In this document: in pieces, positions 10,748 to 21,867 of the stretch
Layout: every line of letters begins with the position of its first letter
Numbering within the stretch: position 1 is the stretch's first letter
Assembly (NCBI RefSeq): GCF_000143415.4
Contig: NW_003314281.1
Span: 546,833-610,832, forward strand
DNA: 64,000 bases
Direction of reading: 5' to 3'
Origin: Selaginella moellendorffii
Lineage: Eukaryota > Streptophyta > Lycopodiopsida > Selaginellales > Selaginellaceae
Translations under genes and position numbers: made by a program
Notes under the pieces: generated by a model
Database searches by the model: none
Told to the model about the DNA's origin: nothing
What the model saw: only the letters and a program-made list of their open reading frames with translations

Positions 10748-12109
10748 ATGCTTCGTTCCAGAGGGGCCTATGCCCATCTCTTGAAGACGGCGGGGCGCGA
10801 CCTCGCCCTCGCGAGGACGATCGAGGAGTGGATAAAAAAGGATAGATTGGATGGCGATCTCTACATCGCCAATCTGCTGCTCCATTTCTACGGCCGGAGC
10901 GGCGGCGCCCACGACGCCCGGCGAGTCTTCCTCGAGATCCAGCGCCCCAATGTCTTCTCTTGGAACATCCTCTGCCAGGCGCTTGCCGAGAATGGGCATC
11001 AGTCTGACGCCACCGAGCTCTTCCACCAGATGCCGCGGCGCGATCCAGTGTCGTGGTCGTCAATCGTCGCCGCGCAAGTCGAGAGCAGCAATCTCGCGCT
11101 GGCCTTTGAGTTCTTCGCCAAGATCCCGCAGTGGAGCATCTACTGCGTCAACGAGATCGTTACAGCATTTGCCCGTGGGGGCTATCTGGAGCAAATGAAG
11201 GATCTGTTTGACAGGATGGTCGACCGCAGTGTGATCTCGTGGACGACAATTCTTACCGGCTATGGTGATCTCTGTTTGCTAGATCTTGCCGTGGAAGTGT
11301 TTGACAAGATCCCGCAGCGCAATATCGTTGCTTGGAACGCAATGCTTGCGGCATTTGCCTTAAATGGCCATTTGGAAAAGGCGAGGCGTTTGATGGATGA
11401 AATGCCCGAGGCGGATCTCATCTCTTGCGCGACAATGTTGGCGGCGCTGGGAGAGTTTGAGCAGCACGAAGAAGCGGAGTTTCTCTTTAGGAAGATGCCG
11501 GTGAGGAACTTGAGGATCTGGAACTCCATGGCAGCGGCGTATTCGCACAATGGTCTCGTCGATCAGGCCGAGATCTTCTTCGAGAGAATGCCACAGCATG
11601 ATCTCGTCTCGTGGAATTTGATTCTCAAGGCCTACTCGAGGGTGGGATTCATGGCCGAGGCACAGGAGATCTTTGAAAAGCTCCCGAGAAGAGACTCCAT
11701 CTCATGGAACACACTCATGGTTGCCTATGGAAGAGCAAAGCATTTGGAAATGGCCTGGCAGGTCTTCAAGCGTATGCCTCAGAGATCATCGGTGTCGTGG
11801 GCTGTGTTGCTGGAGCTCTTCGCTTTCCACGGAGCATCGTCTAGGCTTGTGGAGAAGATTTTCAAGAAAATGCCGAGCAGGGACCATCTTTCATGGCTGT
11901 TGCTGCTCGAGGCTTATGGTCGCGATGAAAAAGTTGGCGCGATGGAGAGTTTGTTTCAGGCGATGCCTCGGCAATCGCTAGCAGCCGGGACTCGTCTCGT
12001 AGAGGCGTTTCACGATAATGGTTTTGGAGAGAAGGGGTTGGAGTTGTACGAGAGCTTTTCTTTCAAAGATGAGGATTTCCTATGCGAGCTTCAAGATGAG
12101 AGGCATTGA
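10748..12109 (+). CDS. PPR protein built of S-type repeats (block copy 1, intact)
   Basis: An intronless 453-residue ORF with about a dozen tandem pentatricopeptide repeats of ~31 residues. The units have the pattern W-N-x-hydrophobic-x2-A-Y/F-x2-G-H-x2-A-x-x-F-x-x-M-P-x-R/D (e.g. VSWNLILKAYSRVG, NIVAWNAMLAAFALNGH). No P- or L-type 35/36-residue repeats and no E, E+ or DYW domain are seen. The protein ends with a non-PPR tail, GLELYESFSFKDEDF. PPR proteins bind organellar RNA one base per repeat, and S-only arrays are common in lycophytes. An organelle transit peptide is not obvious at the N-terminus. A broken paralog lies at 14509-15738 and a 3' fragment at 8421-8657, so this is the only intact member of its local family. 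Confidence 0.9.
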   Translation: MLRSRGAYAHLLKTAGRDLALARTIEEWIKKDRLDGDLYIANLLLHFYGRSGGAHDARRVFLEIQRPNVFSWNILCQALAENGHQSDATELFHQMPRRDPVSWSSIVAAQVESSNLALAFEFFAKIPQWSIYCVNEIVTAFARGGYLEQMKDLFDRMVDRSVISWTTILTGYGDLCLLDLAVEVFDKIPQRNIVAWNAMLAAFALNGHLEKARRLMDEMPEADLISCATMLAALGEFEQHEEAEFLFRKMPVRNLRIWNSMAAAYSHNGLVDQAEIFFERMPQHDLVSWNLILKAYSRVGFMAEAQEIFEKLPRRDSISWNTLMVAYGRAKHLEMAWQVFKRMPQRSSVSWAVLLELFAFHGASSRLVEKIFKKMPSRDHLSWLLLLEAYGRDEKVGAMESLFQAMPRQSLAAGTRLVEAFHDNGFGEKGLELYESFSFKDEDFLCELQDERH

Positions 12110-12333
12110 TCAAAAGCTTCAAGGAATCAAGCGGATAGCTCTCCTTTTTTCTTCCCATACGTTTTAGATCATGCCTTGGTAGTATGCAAGGCCTTGGATT
12201 AAGCGAACCTGTCATATATCTCGCAAACCAAGGAATTAGAACTGAATTTCTTCTCAGAAAGTTTCGAGGCATTCGTGTCAATATAAGTGAGTCTCTAGAC
12301 GGAAAAGCTTGGAGCTCTCTCAGTTACTTGATC

Positions 12334-12380
12334 ATGCCGCGTGCTAGCTCTTTACTCCCCTGACGTGGAGTAAATGTTCT
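12334..12380 (+). pseudogene. Relict 5' end of a DUF674 gene
   Basis: The sequence atcatgccgcgtgctagctc followed by tcctg-cgtggagtaaatg matches the start region of the two DUF674 genes (atgccgcgcgctagctctgc at 8214 minus, and the equivalent at 15973). It is truncated after ~15 codons and the frame contains a stop. The preceding ~220 nt also match the spacer between PPR and DUF674 in the other copies (for example catgccttggta, gcaaggccttgg, cctgtcatatatctc). This shows that copy 1 of the block once held a DUF674 gene. Confidence 0.75.
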
Positions 12381-12596
12381 CCAGCTCGTCATAGTTAAAG
12401 AATAAGGAAGCCATGAGGGTTTGAAGTCGCCATGGCAGCCAGCCTGAAGGTCGACCCTCGGAATCCAATACCATGTGATCATGTGAGAACGTCGACAACA
12501 TGATCGAGACTGCCATTTCGATGATCCAACGAAAGAGTAGTGCTTATTATTTATTAATCCAATTGATCTTGTCAATTTTGTATAGAAATAGATCGA

Positions 12597-14453
12597 TCAC
12601 TTCGCGGTAGAGTGGCTTGTCTTCGTACAAACGCGCGCTTCCTTGTAGACGATCCCCGGCTTGCACAGATATCCTTCCTCCGGAGCGCAGTGGCGATCTT
12701 CGCTGCAAACACACAGCCCTCCGGGCGCGCAGCCATCGCTGGAGCTCACCACACTCCCTCGGATCCCAAGCACAGCATCCGACCACTCGCTGGAAAACCA
12801 GCCGTCGGGATCCATCTTTCGTCTCACCTCGAGAAACTTTGCGAGGTTCCTCGTCTTGGATCTGATGTTCTTAAAAGTGTGAGGCCGGTTCTTCCCGAGG
12901 TGAGGCATGCCATCGTACTTGAACAGGAGGATTTGCTCCAGTTCTTCCATGATCGCCTCGTACGCTTGTGGACGAGCAGAGTCCCTGTGATTGAACGCGA
13001 AGAACTCGACGTGCGTCACGTCCCTCTTCTCGCCGAGATAAGCTCTGGAAGCTCTCACGTTTCGCAGCCACAGCCCTCCATAGGTATCGATCGCGCACAT
13101 CGCCGTGGGATCTCTCGCCAGGATGGCTTTCACGTCGCGGATGAAGCTGCTGACCTGTGACAAAGCTATGGAGATCGAGACGTCGAATCCGAAGAAGCCG
13201 TGAGCGTTGAAATCCCAAGCACAAACCAGCCTCTCGGCCTCCGGAAGCTCCAAGTTCGTGAGGTTCTCGTAAGTGTACTGACATCCTCCCGTTGTTTGGA
13301 GCTTGTGGTTGAATCCAACCACGGGGAAGCCTGTGAAGCTGCTACCATCGTTGAGATATCCACTGCCGGAGGACACCTTGCTCCTCATGGTAACGTGAGC
13401 GTTCTCACAATAGTACGTAGAGTTCACCGTAGCTTGAGCGCGCTCATCTACAAAGCACTCGTGAGTCACACAGAGTTGGCGAGTTCTCAGGAAGTTCCTC
13501 AGAAGTTCTCGGGAAGTTTTTCCTTACGTACCATCTAATCGCGCTCGCTTTGCTGCTGATGCCTTCACCGGCTTGAATCCCGCTAGCGTGAACACACCCT
13601 CGCCCGTACGAGTCACTGGAACTCGATCATCCCTCTTGAGCACAAACTTCTTCACGGATGGAAACCAGTACATGTCTCCAAACTCGTGCCTCCTCGCCAG
13701 ATCCACATACTCCTCCTCGAGCGACGCATCGTCCATCGCCACCGGAGCCACGGACCTCTTAAACATTGGCTCTACGGCAAACGTGACCTGTGACACCGCT
13801 CCAAGAACTCCCAGAGAGATCCTCGCGGCATTGAAGCTCTCTGGCTCCCGATCAGTGAGAGTGACCACTTTCGCGAATCCCTCCTCCTGGGACGCTGGAA
13901 CCACGATCCTCATCCCCACGAGATACTCGTGGGTGCCACCGCCAAGGCCCCACAGACTGCTACCATGGGCTCCAGTGCTCACCATCCCAGACACCGAAAC
14001 TCCATCCCAGAATGTGGTCTGCACGAGCGCAAATCCCTTGCTCGCTGCCTGATCGATCAATTCTCTCAGACCAACTCCAGCATCCGCGATCACGGTCATG
14101 GATTTCTCGTCCACAACTACAGTGGAATTGTACTTACTGGTGGAGATCAGGACTCCCGGGTTGGATCCGTCGTTGGGACAGGCGATCTTGTTGTGAGAGT
14201 GGACGTTCTTGCTTACCACTTTCACCTTGTGCTTGTGACGAACAGCAAACGCCACGGCCGCGACGAGCTCGGGCTCGCTGGTGGGGAAGAAAACCCTGGC
14301 GACTCTGCAGGGCTTGCGATCCGGCCATGGCCCACGGAAGTAATTGTGGAGCTCGCAGCTGCCGCCACTGATGCTGCTTGCGCACTCGATCGTCGCCTCC
14401 GCGCTGGAAATCTCTCCGGAGAGCGTCGCGAGGAGGAGCAGCGAGAGAAACAT
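12597..14453 (-). CDS. GulLO: L-gulono-1,4-lactone oxidase-like flavoprotein
   Basis: Two long exons separated by a short intron near 13490-13531 give ~600 residues. A signal peptide (MFLSLLLLATLSGEISSAEA) precedes a VAO-type FAD-binding domain: CRVARVFFPTSEPELVAAVA, VKVVSKNVHSHNKIACP, GVLISTSKYN, VIADAGVGLRELID, WDGVSVSGMVSTGAHGSSLW and SLGVLGAVSQVTF. The C-terminal ALO domain has EFFAFNHRDSARPQAYEAI, HLGKNRPHTF and RRKMDPDGWFSSEWSDAVLG, followed by a Cys-rich tail (GGLCVCSEDRHCAPEEGYLC) typical of plant GulLO proteins. The family makes ascorbate or oxidises related sugar lactones in the secretory path. The H-W-x-K motif of the ALO domain reads H-L-G-K here. I use the ATG at 14453. The best donor is GGTAC|gtaagg; the acceptor that keeps frame gives an intron of only ~42 nt. 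Confidence 0.88.
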
Positions 14454-14508
14454 TGCCAAACGAATAAGAAAAGTTATTACAAAAAACTGTTAGTAAAATA
14501 TTCGAAAG

Positions 14509-15738
14509 ATGCTTCGTATCTCCTCGCGAGAACGATCGAGGAATGGATCAAGATGGATTGGATTGGATACATCGCCAATCTGCTGCTCCATCTCCACGGC
14601 CGGAACGGCAGCGCCCACGCGAGTCTTCCAAACATCCTCTGCGCCGAAAATGGGTATCTCCGACGCCACCGAGCTCTTCCACCAGATGCCGCGGCGCGAT
14701 CCAGTGTCGTGGTCGTCAATCTTCGCCGCGCATGTCGAGAGCAGAATCCTCGCCCTGGCGTTTGATTTCTTCGTCAAGATCCCGCAGTGGAGCATCTACT
14801 GCGTAAATGCGATTGTGACAGCATGCCTGTGGGGGGGTATACAGATCGAATGAAGGACCTCTTCGACAGTATGGTCGATCGTAGCGTTATTCCGTGGACG
14901 ACGATTCTTACCGGATATGGAGATTTCTTCTTGCTAGAAATTGCCGTGGAAACGTTCAAAAAGATCCCGCAGCGCAATATTGTTGCTTGGAACGCAATGC
15001 TTGCGGCTATTGCCTTTCATGGGCATTTCGACAAGGCGAGGCATTTGATGGATGAGATGCCCGAGGAGGATCTCATCTCTTGCGCGACAATGCTGGCGAC
15101 GCTGCGAGAGTTCGAAAAGCATGAAGAAGTAGAGTTTCTCGCTAGAAAGTTGCCGGTGAAGAACTTGAGATTCTGGAACTCCATGGCAGCGGCAATGGTC
15201 TCGTCGACCAGGCCGAGATCTTGTTCAAGAGAATGCCGCAGCATGATCTCGTCTCGTAGAATTTGATTCTCAAAGCCTACTCGATGGTGGGATTCATGGC
15301 CGAGGCACAGGAGATTTATGAAAAGCTCCCGGGAAGAGACACCATCTCGTAGAAGGTTGCCTATGGAAGAACAAAGCATTTGGAAATGGCTTGGCAGATC
15401 TTCAAACGTATGTCTCAGAGGTCATCGGTCTCGTGAGTTTTGCTCCTGGAGCTCTTCGCTTTCCATGGAGCATCGTCTAGGCTTTTGGAGAAAGATTTTC
15501 AAGAAAATGCCGAGCAGGGACCATCTTTCATGGCTTTTGCTGCTCGAGGCTTATGGCCTGGATGGAAAAGTTGACGCGGTGGAGAGCTTGTTCTGGGCAA
15601 TGCCTCGTAGCAGCCTGGACTCGTCTCACAGAGGCGTTTCACGATAATGGTTTTGGAGAGAAGGGGTTGGAGTTGTACGAGAGCTTTTCTTTCAAAGACG
15701 AGGATTTCCTATGCGAGCTTCAAGATGAGAGGCATTAG
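14509..15738 (+). pseudogene. Broken S-repeat PPR paralog (block copy 2)
   Basis: It aligns along its whole length to the intact PPR at 10748-12109, from the first ATG (atgcttcg) to the shared C-terminal tail and stop. Numerous disabling changes are visible: deletions after TPPSSST-like frames near 14560-14650, an indel in the glycine-rich stretch near 14830, a lost segment near 15195, in-frame stops (tctcgtag at 15250-15260 and 15345-15355) and a frameshift near 15430. The longest surviving open stretch is ~160 codons. It lies 55 nt from the divergent oxidase start and 235 nt upstream of the DUF674 gene, the ancestral block order. Confidence 0.9.
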
Positions 15739-15972
15739 TTTTCCATTACTCTCTCGGAGGAAGCGGAGATTCTGAGCTATAAAATCGGATAGTGATTCTG
15801 GAGATCTGATTCATGCGGTCCTGTGACATACGTTTACATCATGCCTTGGTATGAGCAAGGCCTTGGAAGAAGCGAGCCTGTCATATATCTCCAAGGAATT
15901 ATAAGTGATTCTCTTCTAGAACGTCATTCGTATACACGTTTCGAGCTCTCTCAGTTTTTTTCTTGAAGAATC

Positions 15973-16752
15973 ATGCGGCCCGCCAGCTCTTGCTCTCCTG
16001 CCGTGGGGATGAAGGTCAATCTCCTCTACAAGAAGCCGGATGGCACTGTTCTTTTCCTCGAGGCAAAGAAGGACTTCGTCGATCTCCTCATGAGCTTTCT
16101 CGTGCTTCCGGTGGGGTCTGTGATCAAGCTCCTGCGAACTGTTGATTCCGGCATGGAGACCGGTGCCACGAGGCTGTTTCAGAGCATCGAGAAGATGGAT
16201 CAGTCGAGCATGGAGGTTAGCAAGAGTGTTCTCACCAATCCAGCGCCGGATGCTTCCGCGTTTCGGGGAGGAAAGATGCTCGCCATCGAAGGCTCGCAGT
16301 CGATTACTTCCCCGGTGTACTATAAGTGTGGGCATCCTAGCTGCTACAATGCGAGGGCTGGCAATGCATCCTTTTCATGCCATCACAGCAGATATGAATC
16401 TGTGGAGCTGACGATGCTACCCAACGAAGAAAACTCCACCAAAACTGCTGGCTACGTGAAGGAGAATGTGATCTTCATGATCACCGACGAGCTCGAGGTA
16501 TACCCAACTTCGACCATCAAGAGCATCGTCCTGCTCAACAAGCTCAAGGTGAAAGCTATGGCCGATCTCGAGAGCATCGAGGTCAGCGTGGGCGCTCACG
16601 AGGTTTAAACCGATCTCTCTCGTACTCTGATCTTCCAATGTTTCTTTTGACTTCAGGCCTTGTCTCTGCTCAAGGCGTCGCTGGTTTCGAAGACTGTGCT
16701 CAACGACGTCTTCAAATCCTACGTCTCAAAGCGATCTTATTATCAGGCCTAG
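15973..16752 (+). CDS. DUF674 family protein (block copy 2)
   Basis: Two exons (15973-16602 and 16657-16752) join in phase 0 to give 241 residues. The body is almost identical to the protein at 7453-8214: LLYKKPDGTVLFLEAKKDF, LLRTVDSGMETGA, KMDQSSMEVSKSVL, YYKCGHPSCYNARAG, NVIFMITDELEVYPTSTIKS, and exon 2 ALSLLKASLVSKTVLNDVFK. It differs at the N-terminus (MRPASSCSPAVGMKV) and the extreme C-terminus (SKRSYYQA instead of SRRSF). The paired-cysteine motif C-x3/4-C in the middle is kept. DUF674 is a plant family without known function. A degenerate third copy follows 180 nt downstream. Confidence 0.85.
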
Positions 16753-16933
16753 ATCAATCACAAAAATCATGTCATGATGTTAGATTTCTCGTGTAGTTTG
16801 TGCTAGTTACGTAAACACTAGAAAGAATGATGACAAAGTTTGTGGAGTCGAGCTTTCTTAATAAGTTGGGCGTGTTTTTGCGGGGTTTTCTTCCTGCTCT
16901 CGATTTCTCATCCTTAGTGAAAAGTACCGGCTA

Positions 16934-17529
16934 TGTCGCGTTCGACTCGAGCTGCTTTCCGCGGAGGTGATGCGAGTGAATCTCCTGTACAAGAAAGAGC
17001 AGTGGCAAGGTTCTTCCATCGGCGTTGGCGCCGCAAAGTTGTATGACAGCGTCGAGAAGATGGATGAGTCGAGCATGAATCCAGAGCCGGATTCTTCCGC
17101 GTTTCGTGAGGATCGAAGCGCCGGCTACTAAATGTGCTGATTATTTGGGTCTACGATATGATCAAGGCGAGGAAGCTGTCAAGCTCATGTCCTGTCATGG
17201 TTTCGGTGCCGGTGTTAGGAAGATGACCATTGTTTCTTCGGCCAAAGAAGAAGAAGAAGCCGCGATCGCGAAGGCAACCAAGTTCGGCTACGAGAATGTG
17301 ATCTTCATGATCACGGACGAGCTCGACGACATCCACGATCAAAAGCATTGTTTTGCTCAACAAGCTTAAGGTGAAGAGCATGGATGATCTCGAAGCATTG
17401 ATATGAAAGTGATCTTGGAAGTTTTTCTTTGACTTGATCCGATTTTATGAACAGGTTCTTCGCCTGCTCAAAGCGTCGCTGGTTTCCAACACTGTGCTCA
17501 ATGACGTCCTCAAAACTTACGTCCCGTGA
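16934..17529 (+). pseudogene. Degenerate tandem DUF674 copy
   Basis: Starting at atgtcgcgttcgactcgagc, the sequence follows the DUF674 gene with large deletions (most of the LMSFLVLP region is gone), a stop near 17130 and a frameshift after the strongly conserved ENVIFMITDELD block at 17290-17330. The second exon is still recognisable at 17456-17529, with LLKASLVSNTVLNDVLKTYV and a stop. It is more diverged than the 7453 and 15973 copies are from each other, so it is an older tandem duplicate. Confidence 0.8.
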
Positions 17530-17615
17530 TTAGCAAGTGTAATGTGATTGTATTCCAAGAATCTTTGCTACTAGAGATGGAAAGTTAGATCTCCAATCTG
17601 TAAAACTATGCTAAG

Positions 17616-19639
17616 CTACTTATCTTTCAGTGTGTTGTCTCGAACTGACGGCAATGGTGATCGCCTTTCTGACCTTGGGAGGCTCTTGAGAACATCTCGC
17701 AAGGCGTAGTAGTGGCTGTCACATTTGTGATCGGATAGCATCGAGCCAGTGAGCACAATCCTGCTAAATCTCGCATCGCGATTGACCAGCCAGAGCGAGC
17801 ATCCTTGAGCAGCACTGTCACCCTGTTGATCTTTCGTCGAAGCTCGACCGCAAAGATGATAAAGAGTTCCTGGTGAGTATAGCTCCTCATGTTCCTTTAC
17901 GGTCTTTGTCGCCTCACTCTTTGAAGATTCATCCTTCTCCATGATTTGGTTTTTTGGATTTTGTGGAGTAGCTTCTTTTTCTGTATAGGCTGCAGTCAGT
18001 GCAAACTCTTCTTTTTTCTAACCAGAATGATGGAAACTCACTTGGTTCATCTGAAAGACCACGAAGCTTTGCATATATGGCGTACCTACGCGCTGCTTCC
18101 TGCACAGAAGAGATCGCTTGAAGTGTGCTGGCCACCATGTCGAGAAGGCCTGTGCGATTCTCCTCCTCCTTGAAGGCATTCATCCTGATACAAGAAGAAA
18201 AATCGCTGTAAGCTAGGAATGTTCTAAGCATCACTTACCAATCGAGCAGAAGTATCTCGTCTCGCAGTCTTTCCAATGCAGCAGCACTCATTCGTGGTAT
18301 TACGTCATACTGCTTGAAACTGTTCGAGATTATCTTTCCAGTTGACAAGCAAAGACAAAATACAAACCTGTAAAGCTAGCGTTGTCACGTAGCCTGCGCA
18401 TTCTACAGCCAGACTTTTGGAGACACAGGGTGGTGTTGCAATACCAATGGCCGCAACTTGTTCCGGAGGAATACCAAGAAGTTCCACCGATCGTTTGTGT
18501 AGCATCATCGCAAGCAAAGATGCTGTGGCACCCCCCAAAGAGTGGCCAACAATACGAAGTCCATACCCCTTTAAAACCACGAAAGAAGTTACTTCACAAA
18601 AACATGAAAAGCACAAGAACAAAGATAGGCTCACCATGTTTTCTTGCAAACATTTCCTTAAAGTTTGCACCTCGTTGTGAAAAAACCACCTTGCAGCTTG
18701 TGCTGTCCCAAAATGAGCATTGCCCTCGTTGAAAATTTCTTCCTCGCCGTGTGATGCCAAGTCCGTGATGAGATCATGAATCGACTGAGTCCCGCGGATT
18801 CCCAGGATCACAGTTTGCGCCCTATGATCCAACCCGATGTAATACGCAGGTCGCATCACGCTGGCCTTATCCACAAACTTAACGACGTTGCTCTCCTTGA
18901 GCATGGAAATCCGTGCGAGCGCTGCCTCGTTTTTCAAGTAGGCTCCTTTGGCAAGCTCCACGTAGTAGATAAAATCTTCCACCTTGTGATCAATCAAGAA
19001 GGCTTGTTAAAACTTTTCTCCTCCAAGAAAGAAACGAAGAACTCACCAGGACATCGGATTTAACTTGGACTCCTTCGACCACGTCCACAGCGCCTTCGGC
19101 AGCATGGTGAAGAGAAAGGAGATACAAGCCGAGCGTTAAATCTCCTAGTCCCCACTGCTGCATGCCATAGTTACTTCTGTGAAGACAAGCAGCGATGTCT
19201 ACGAGCGAGCGAGTGCTTGGAGGACCAGCGTTTCCTTCAGACTTTCCTTCACACATCCACGCAAACGAGAAAATAACTCAGCTCCATCTCTCTTTTGGTT
19301 CATTCAAGCAAAACTCTAGAAAGCAAAGAGAAGAAGATATCTCTCACCTGGTGGCAATGCCTTGTGATAGAGATTCAATGCCGGCTCGAGAATTCCACTA
19401 AGCCAAGCCAGCTGCTGCCCCCATCGCTTCTTTTCCCTCGCTGCATTGTTGCTGCCCTCCTCGGAGTCGCTCAGCTCTTCGGGGCGCCCTCGCATCGCCG
19501 GGTGCACGGCCGATTGCGAGGCATCGGGCTTGCTACTGTTGCTAGGGCCGCTACTGCTGTGTGGATCACCTGATGAGATAGATCGCCTCCTCCAGGCGTG
19601 GATCACGCCCCAGCTTCGCCGCGATGGCAGAGCCTTCAT
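17616..19639 (-). CDS. Class 3 lipase (sn1-DAG-lipase-like)
   Basis: Multi-exon gene. Exon 1 (19639 downward) encodes a Ser/Arg-rich start and WLSGILEPALNLYHKALPP. Exon 2 contains MQQWGLGDLTLGLYLLSLHH, and exon 3 VEDFIYYVELAKGAYLKNEA with AYYIGLDHRAQTVILGIRGT. The lipase elbow GLRIVGHSLGGATASLL has the nucleophile in G-H-S-L-G. Later come GIPPEQVAAIGIATPPCVSK, VIPRMSAAALERLRDEI and, in the last exon, SPGTLYHLCGR and SDHKCDSHYYALRDVLKSLP. This order matches plant class 3 lipases related to Arabidopsis At3g14075/At4g16070 with the N-terminal DAG-lipase domain. The active-site Asp and His are expected in the following exons and the HKCDSHYYAL block. It is divergent from the MATE gene with 161 nt between start codons. 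Confidence 0.88.
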
Positions 19640-19800
19640 AATTTAGGGCTCTCGCGCTTTTTAGGGCAGAAGAAGCCAAGTCAGCTTTTAGGGCATTTTC
19701 GAGATATTTTATTCAGTCATCGTTGACTAGCGCAAGTCAACAATTACGCCTGCCACGTATCTGCCACGTCTGATTCCCACGTTTTTCTCTTGTGGTGATA
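19640..19800. promoter_or_regulatory. Short bidirectional promoter region between lipase and MATE
   Basis: Only 161 nt separate two divergent ATGs. The stretch has no coding potential and contains ttttagggca twice (19660 and 19686), a motif resembling the telo-box/AAACCCTAA-like leader elements of plant housekeeping genes. That both genes share regulatory sequence is inference from spacing. Confidence 0.4.
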
Positions 19801-21645
19801 ATGGCGTTGCTCGTCGAGCGACCGAGCGCCTTCTGGATCGAGGTGCGCTCCCAGGCATGGATCGCGCTCCCCATGGTCGGCGTCACGCTCCTCCAATTCG
19901 CCGTCACGACCGTGGCGATCATGTTCGTGGGGCATCTCGGAGAGCTGGAGCTTGCGAGCGCCGCGATCGCTGGATCGCTGGCCAATGTCACGGGCTACAG
20001 CATCCTGGTGAGTGAAATCTTGCGAGAAAGATCGATTGGGGACTGATTCTTGGTGATATTTCGATCGATTTCTCTTCGGCAGCTGGGGCTGGGGAGCGCT
20101 CTCGAGACTCTTTGCGGCCAGGCCTATGGCGCCAAGCTCTACACGCGCCTTGGGGTCTACTTGCAAAGGGCCGTCTTCGTCGAGTTCCTTGCCGCCATTC
20201 CAATCGCGATTGTGTGGTTCTTCATGGAGCACGTCCTCTTGTTCTTTGGCCAAGACCCTGAGATCTCCAAAAACGCCGGGGTTTTCGCGAGATACTTGCT
20301 GCCGGAGCTCTTCGCGTTCGTGCTGCTCCAGCCGCTGGACAAGTTCCTCCAGTCGCAAAGCCAGGTCTACGTGATGCTCGGGGCCTCGTTCATGAATTTG
20401 CTGCTCAACGCTTTGTTCTGCTGGGTGTCGATCTACAAGCTGGGGATGGGAATCAAAGGGGCGGCATTGTCGGCGAGCCTGGCGAGCTGGATCAACGTAT
20501 CAGTTCTTTCCACGGTGGTGGCGTGCACACCCGCTTGTAGGCGTTGCTGGGGTGGACTCTCGATGGAAATGTTTCGAGACCTCAAACAGTTCATGGCTCT
20601 CGCCATTCCTTCTTTGCTCATGCTCTGGTAAGTTTTTGCTTGGTTTATTTTCCAGCTTTGTCAATGCGTGCATCGTTTATTGGATTCTTCCTTGCAGTTT
20701 GGAATGGTGGTCACTTGAGGCTCTTGTTTTACTCTCAGGGCTGCTGCCAGATCCTCAGCTCGAGACCTCGACCTTCACAATTGTGTGAGTGGCTGCTCTT
20801 TTCACTTTTTCCTCAATGGATAAACTTTCGTTTTCTTATTTTCTACTCCAGATTGAACACGATCCAAATTTTCTTCATGATCGCTTATGGCTTGAGTACT
20901 GCTGCAAGGTAAGTCGCATCTTGATTTTGTTTCACAGTGGAGTCAAATTTCGATTTTTATTCTAGTGTCCGTATAAGCAATGCGCTAGGAGCTGGAGAGG
21001 CGAATGCAGCGAAGCTGGCATTCAAAACATCCATATTCTTTGCAGCCATTGACGCTGTAATCGTGAGTACTACTCTGTTCCTGGCCAGGCACAAGCTGGG
21101 GCACTTGTTCAGCAACGAAGCCGAGGTTGTGAGCTCCGTTTCTAAGCTGATGCCGTTCGTGGTTACAATCAGTATTGTGGATGCGTTCCAAGGGGTTGTC
21201 TCAGGTTTGAAAATGGAAATGGCATACGGTGACATGGTTTAAGATTTTTCTGTCTGCTGTGAACAGGTGTTGCTCGCGGATGTGGATGGCAAGCTTTTGC
21301 CGCGTTTGCCAACCTTGGCTCTTATTACGCTGTTGGATTGCCCGTGGCTTACGTGCTGGCCTTCGTTCTACACATGAACGGAAAGGTGGGCCGAAAAGAC
21401 ACTGAGTTTCCTTGTCTGACTCACGTGATTTTTTCACTTTCAGGGCCTGATCATTGGGATTTTGTGTGGCCTTTCGACGCAAGCGATCTCACTGCTCACT
21501 ATTGCTGTAAGAACCAACTGGACCAAGCAGGTATGCCACCATTAGTTTTTAATCGCGGGTCATGTTTTTTATGTTTCGTATTTCTTTCATGCAGGCACAA
21601 AAGGCTTCGGAGCGAATGCAACTGATCACACCGTTACTGAGTTGA
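19801..21645 (+). CDS. MATE efflux transporter
   Basis: Nine or so exons whose junctions all keep frame. The protein starts MALLVERPSAFWIEVRSQAW and continues LPMVGVTLLQFAVTTVAIMF, VGHLGELELASAAIAGSLAN, LGLGSALETLCGQAYGAK, YLLPELFAFVLLQPLDKFLQ, QSQVYVMLGASFMNLLLN, WWSLEALVLLSGLLPDPQLE, TIQIFFMIAYGLSTAASVRI, SNALGAGEANAAKLAF, VVSGVARGCGWQAFAAFANL, GSYYAVGLPVAYVLAF and ends MQLITPLLS. These are the twelve-helix plant multidrug and toxic compound extrusion (DTX) family signatures, including the CGQAYG and P-E/WW-x-E motifs. MATE proteins are H+- or Na+-coupled antiporters of secondary metabolites, citrate or hormones; substrate unknown here. Its last exons recur as fragments at 26815-27195 and 30045-30105. 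Confidence 0.93.
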
Positions 21646-21867
21646 TACTGCGTGCAACACTGTTACCTGCATTTTTACTCCCGCAGGGAAGAAAGAAATT
21701 CAATAGTTAGTTCTTCAAATATCTATCTGGATTGGTCTTTTATAGCTAACGTGCTTGTTTTGGTGATCTCACTATGTCTGCAAAGTCGAGATGAGGAGGA
21801 GAAAAATCATCACACCCAGGTAAATTTCCTTTATATGTAACTTATAATCTTTCAATCTTGACTTTGC

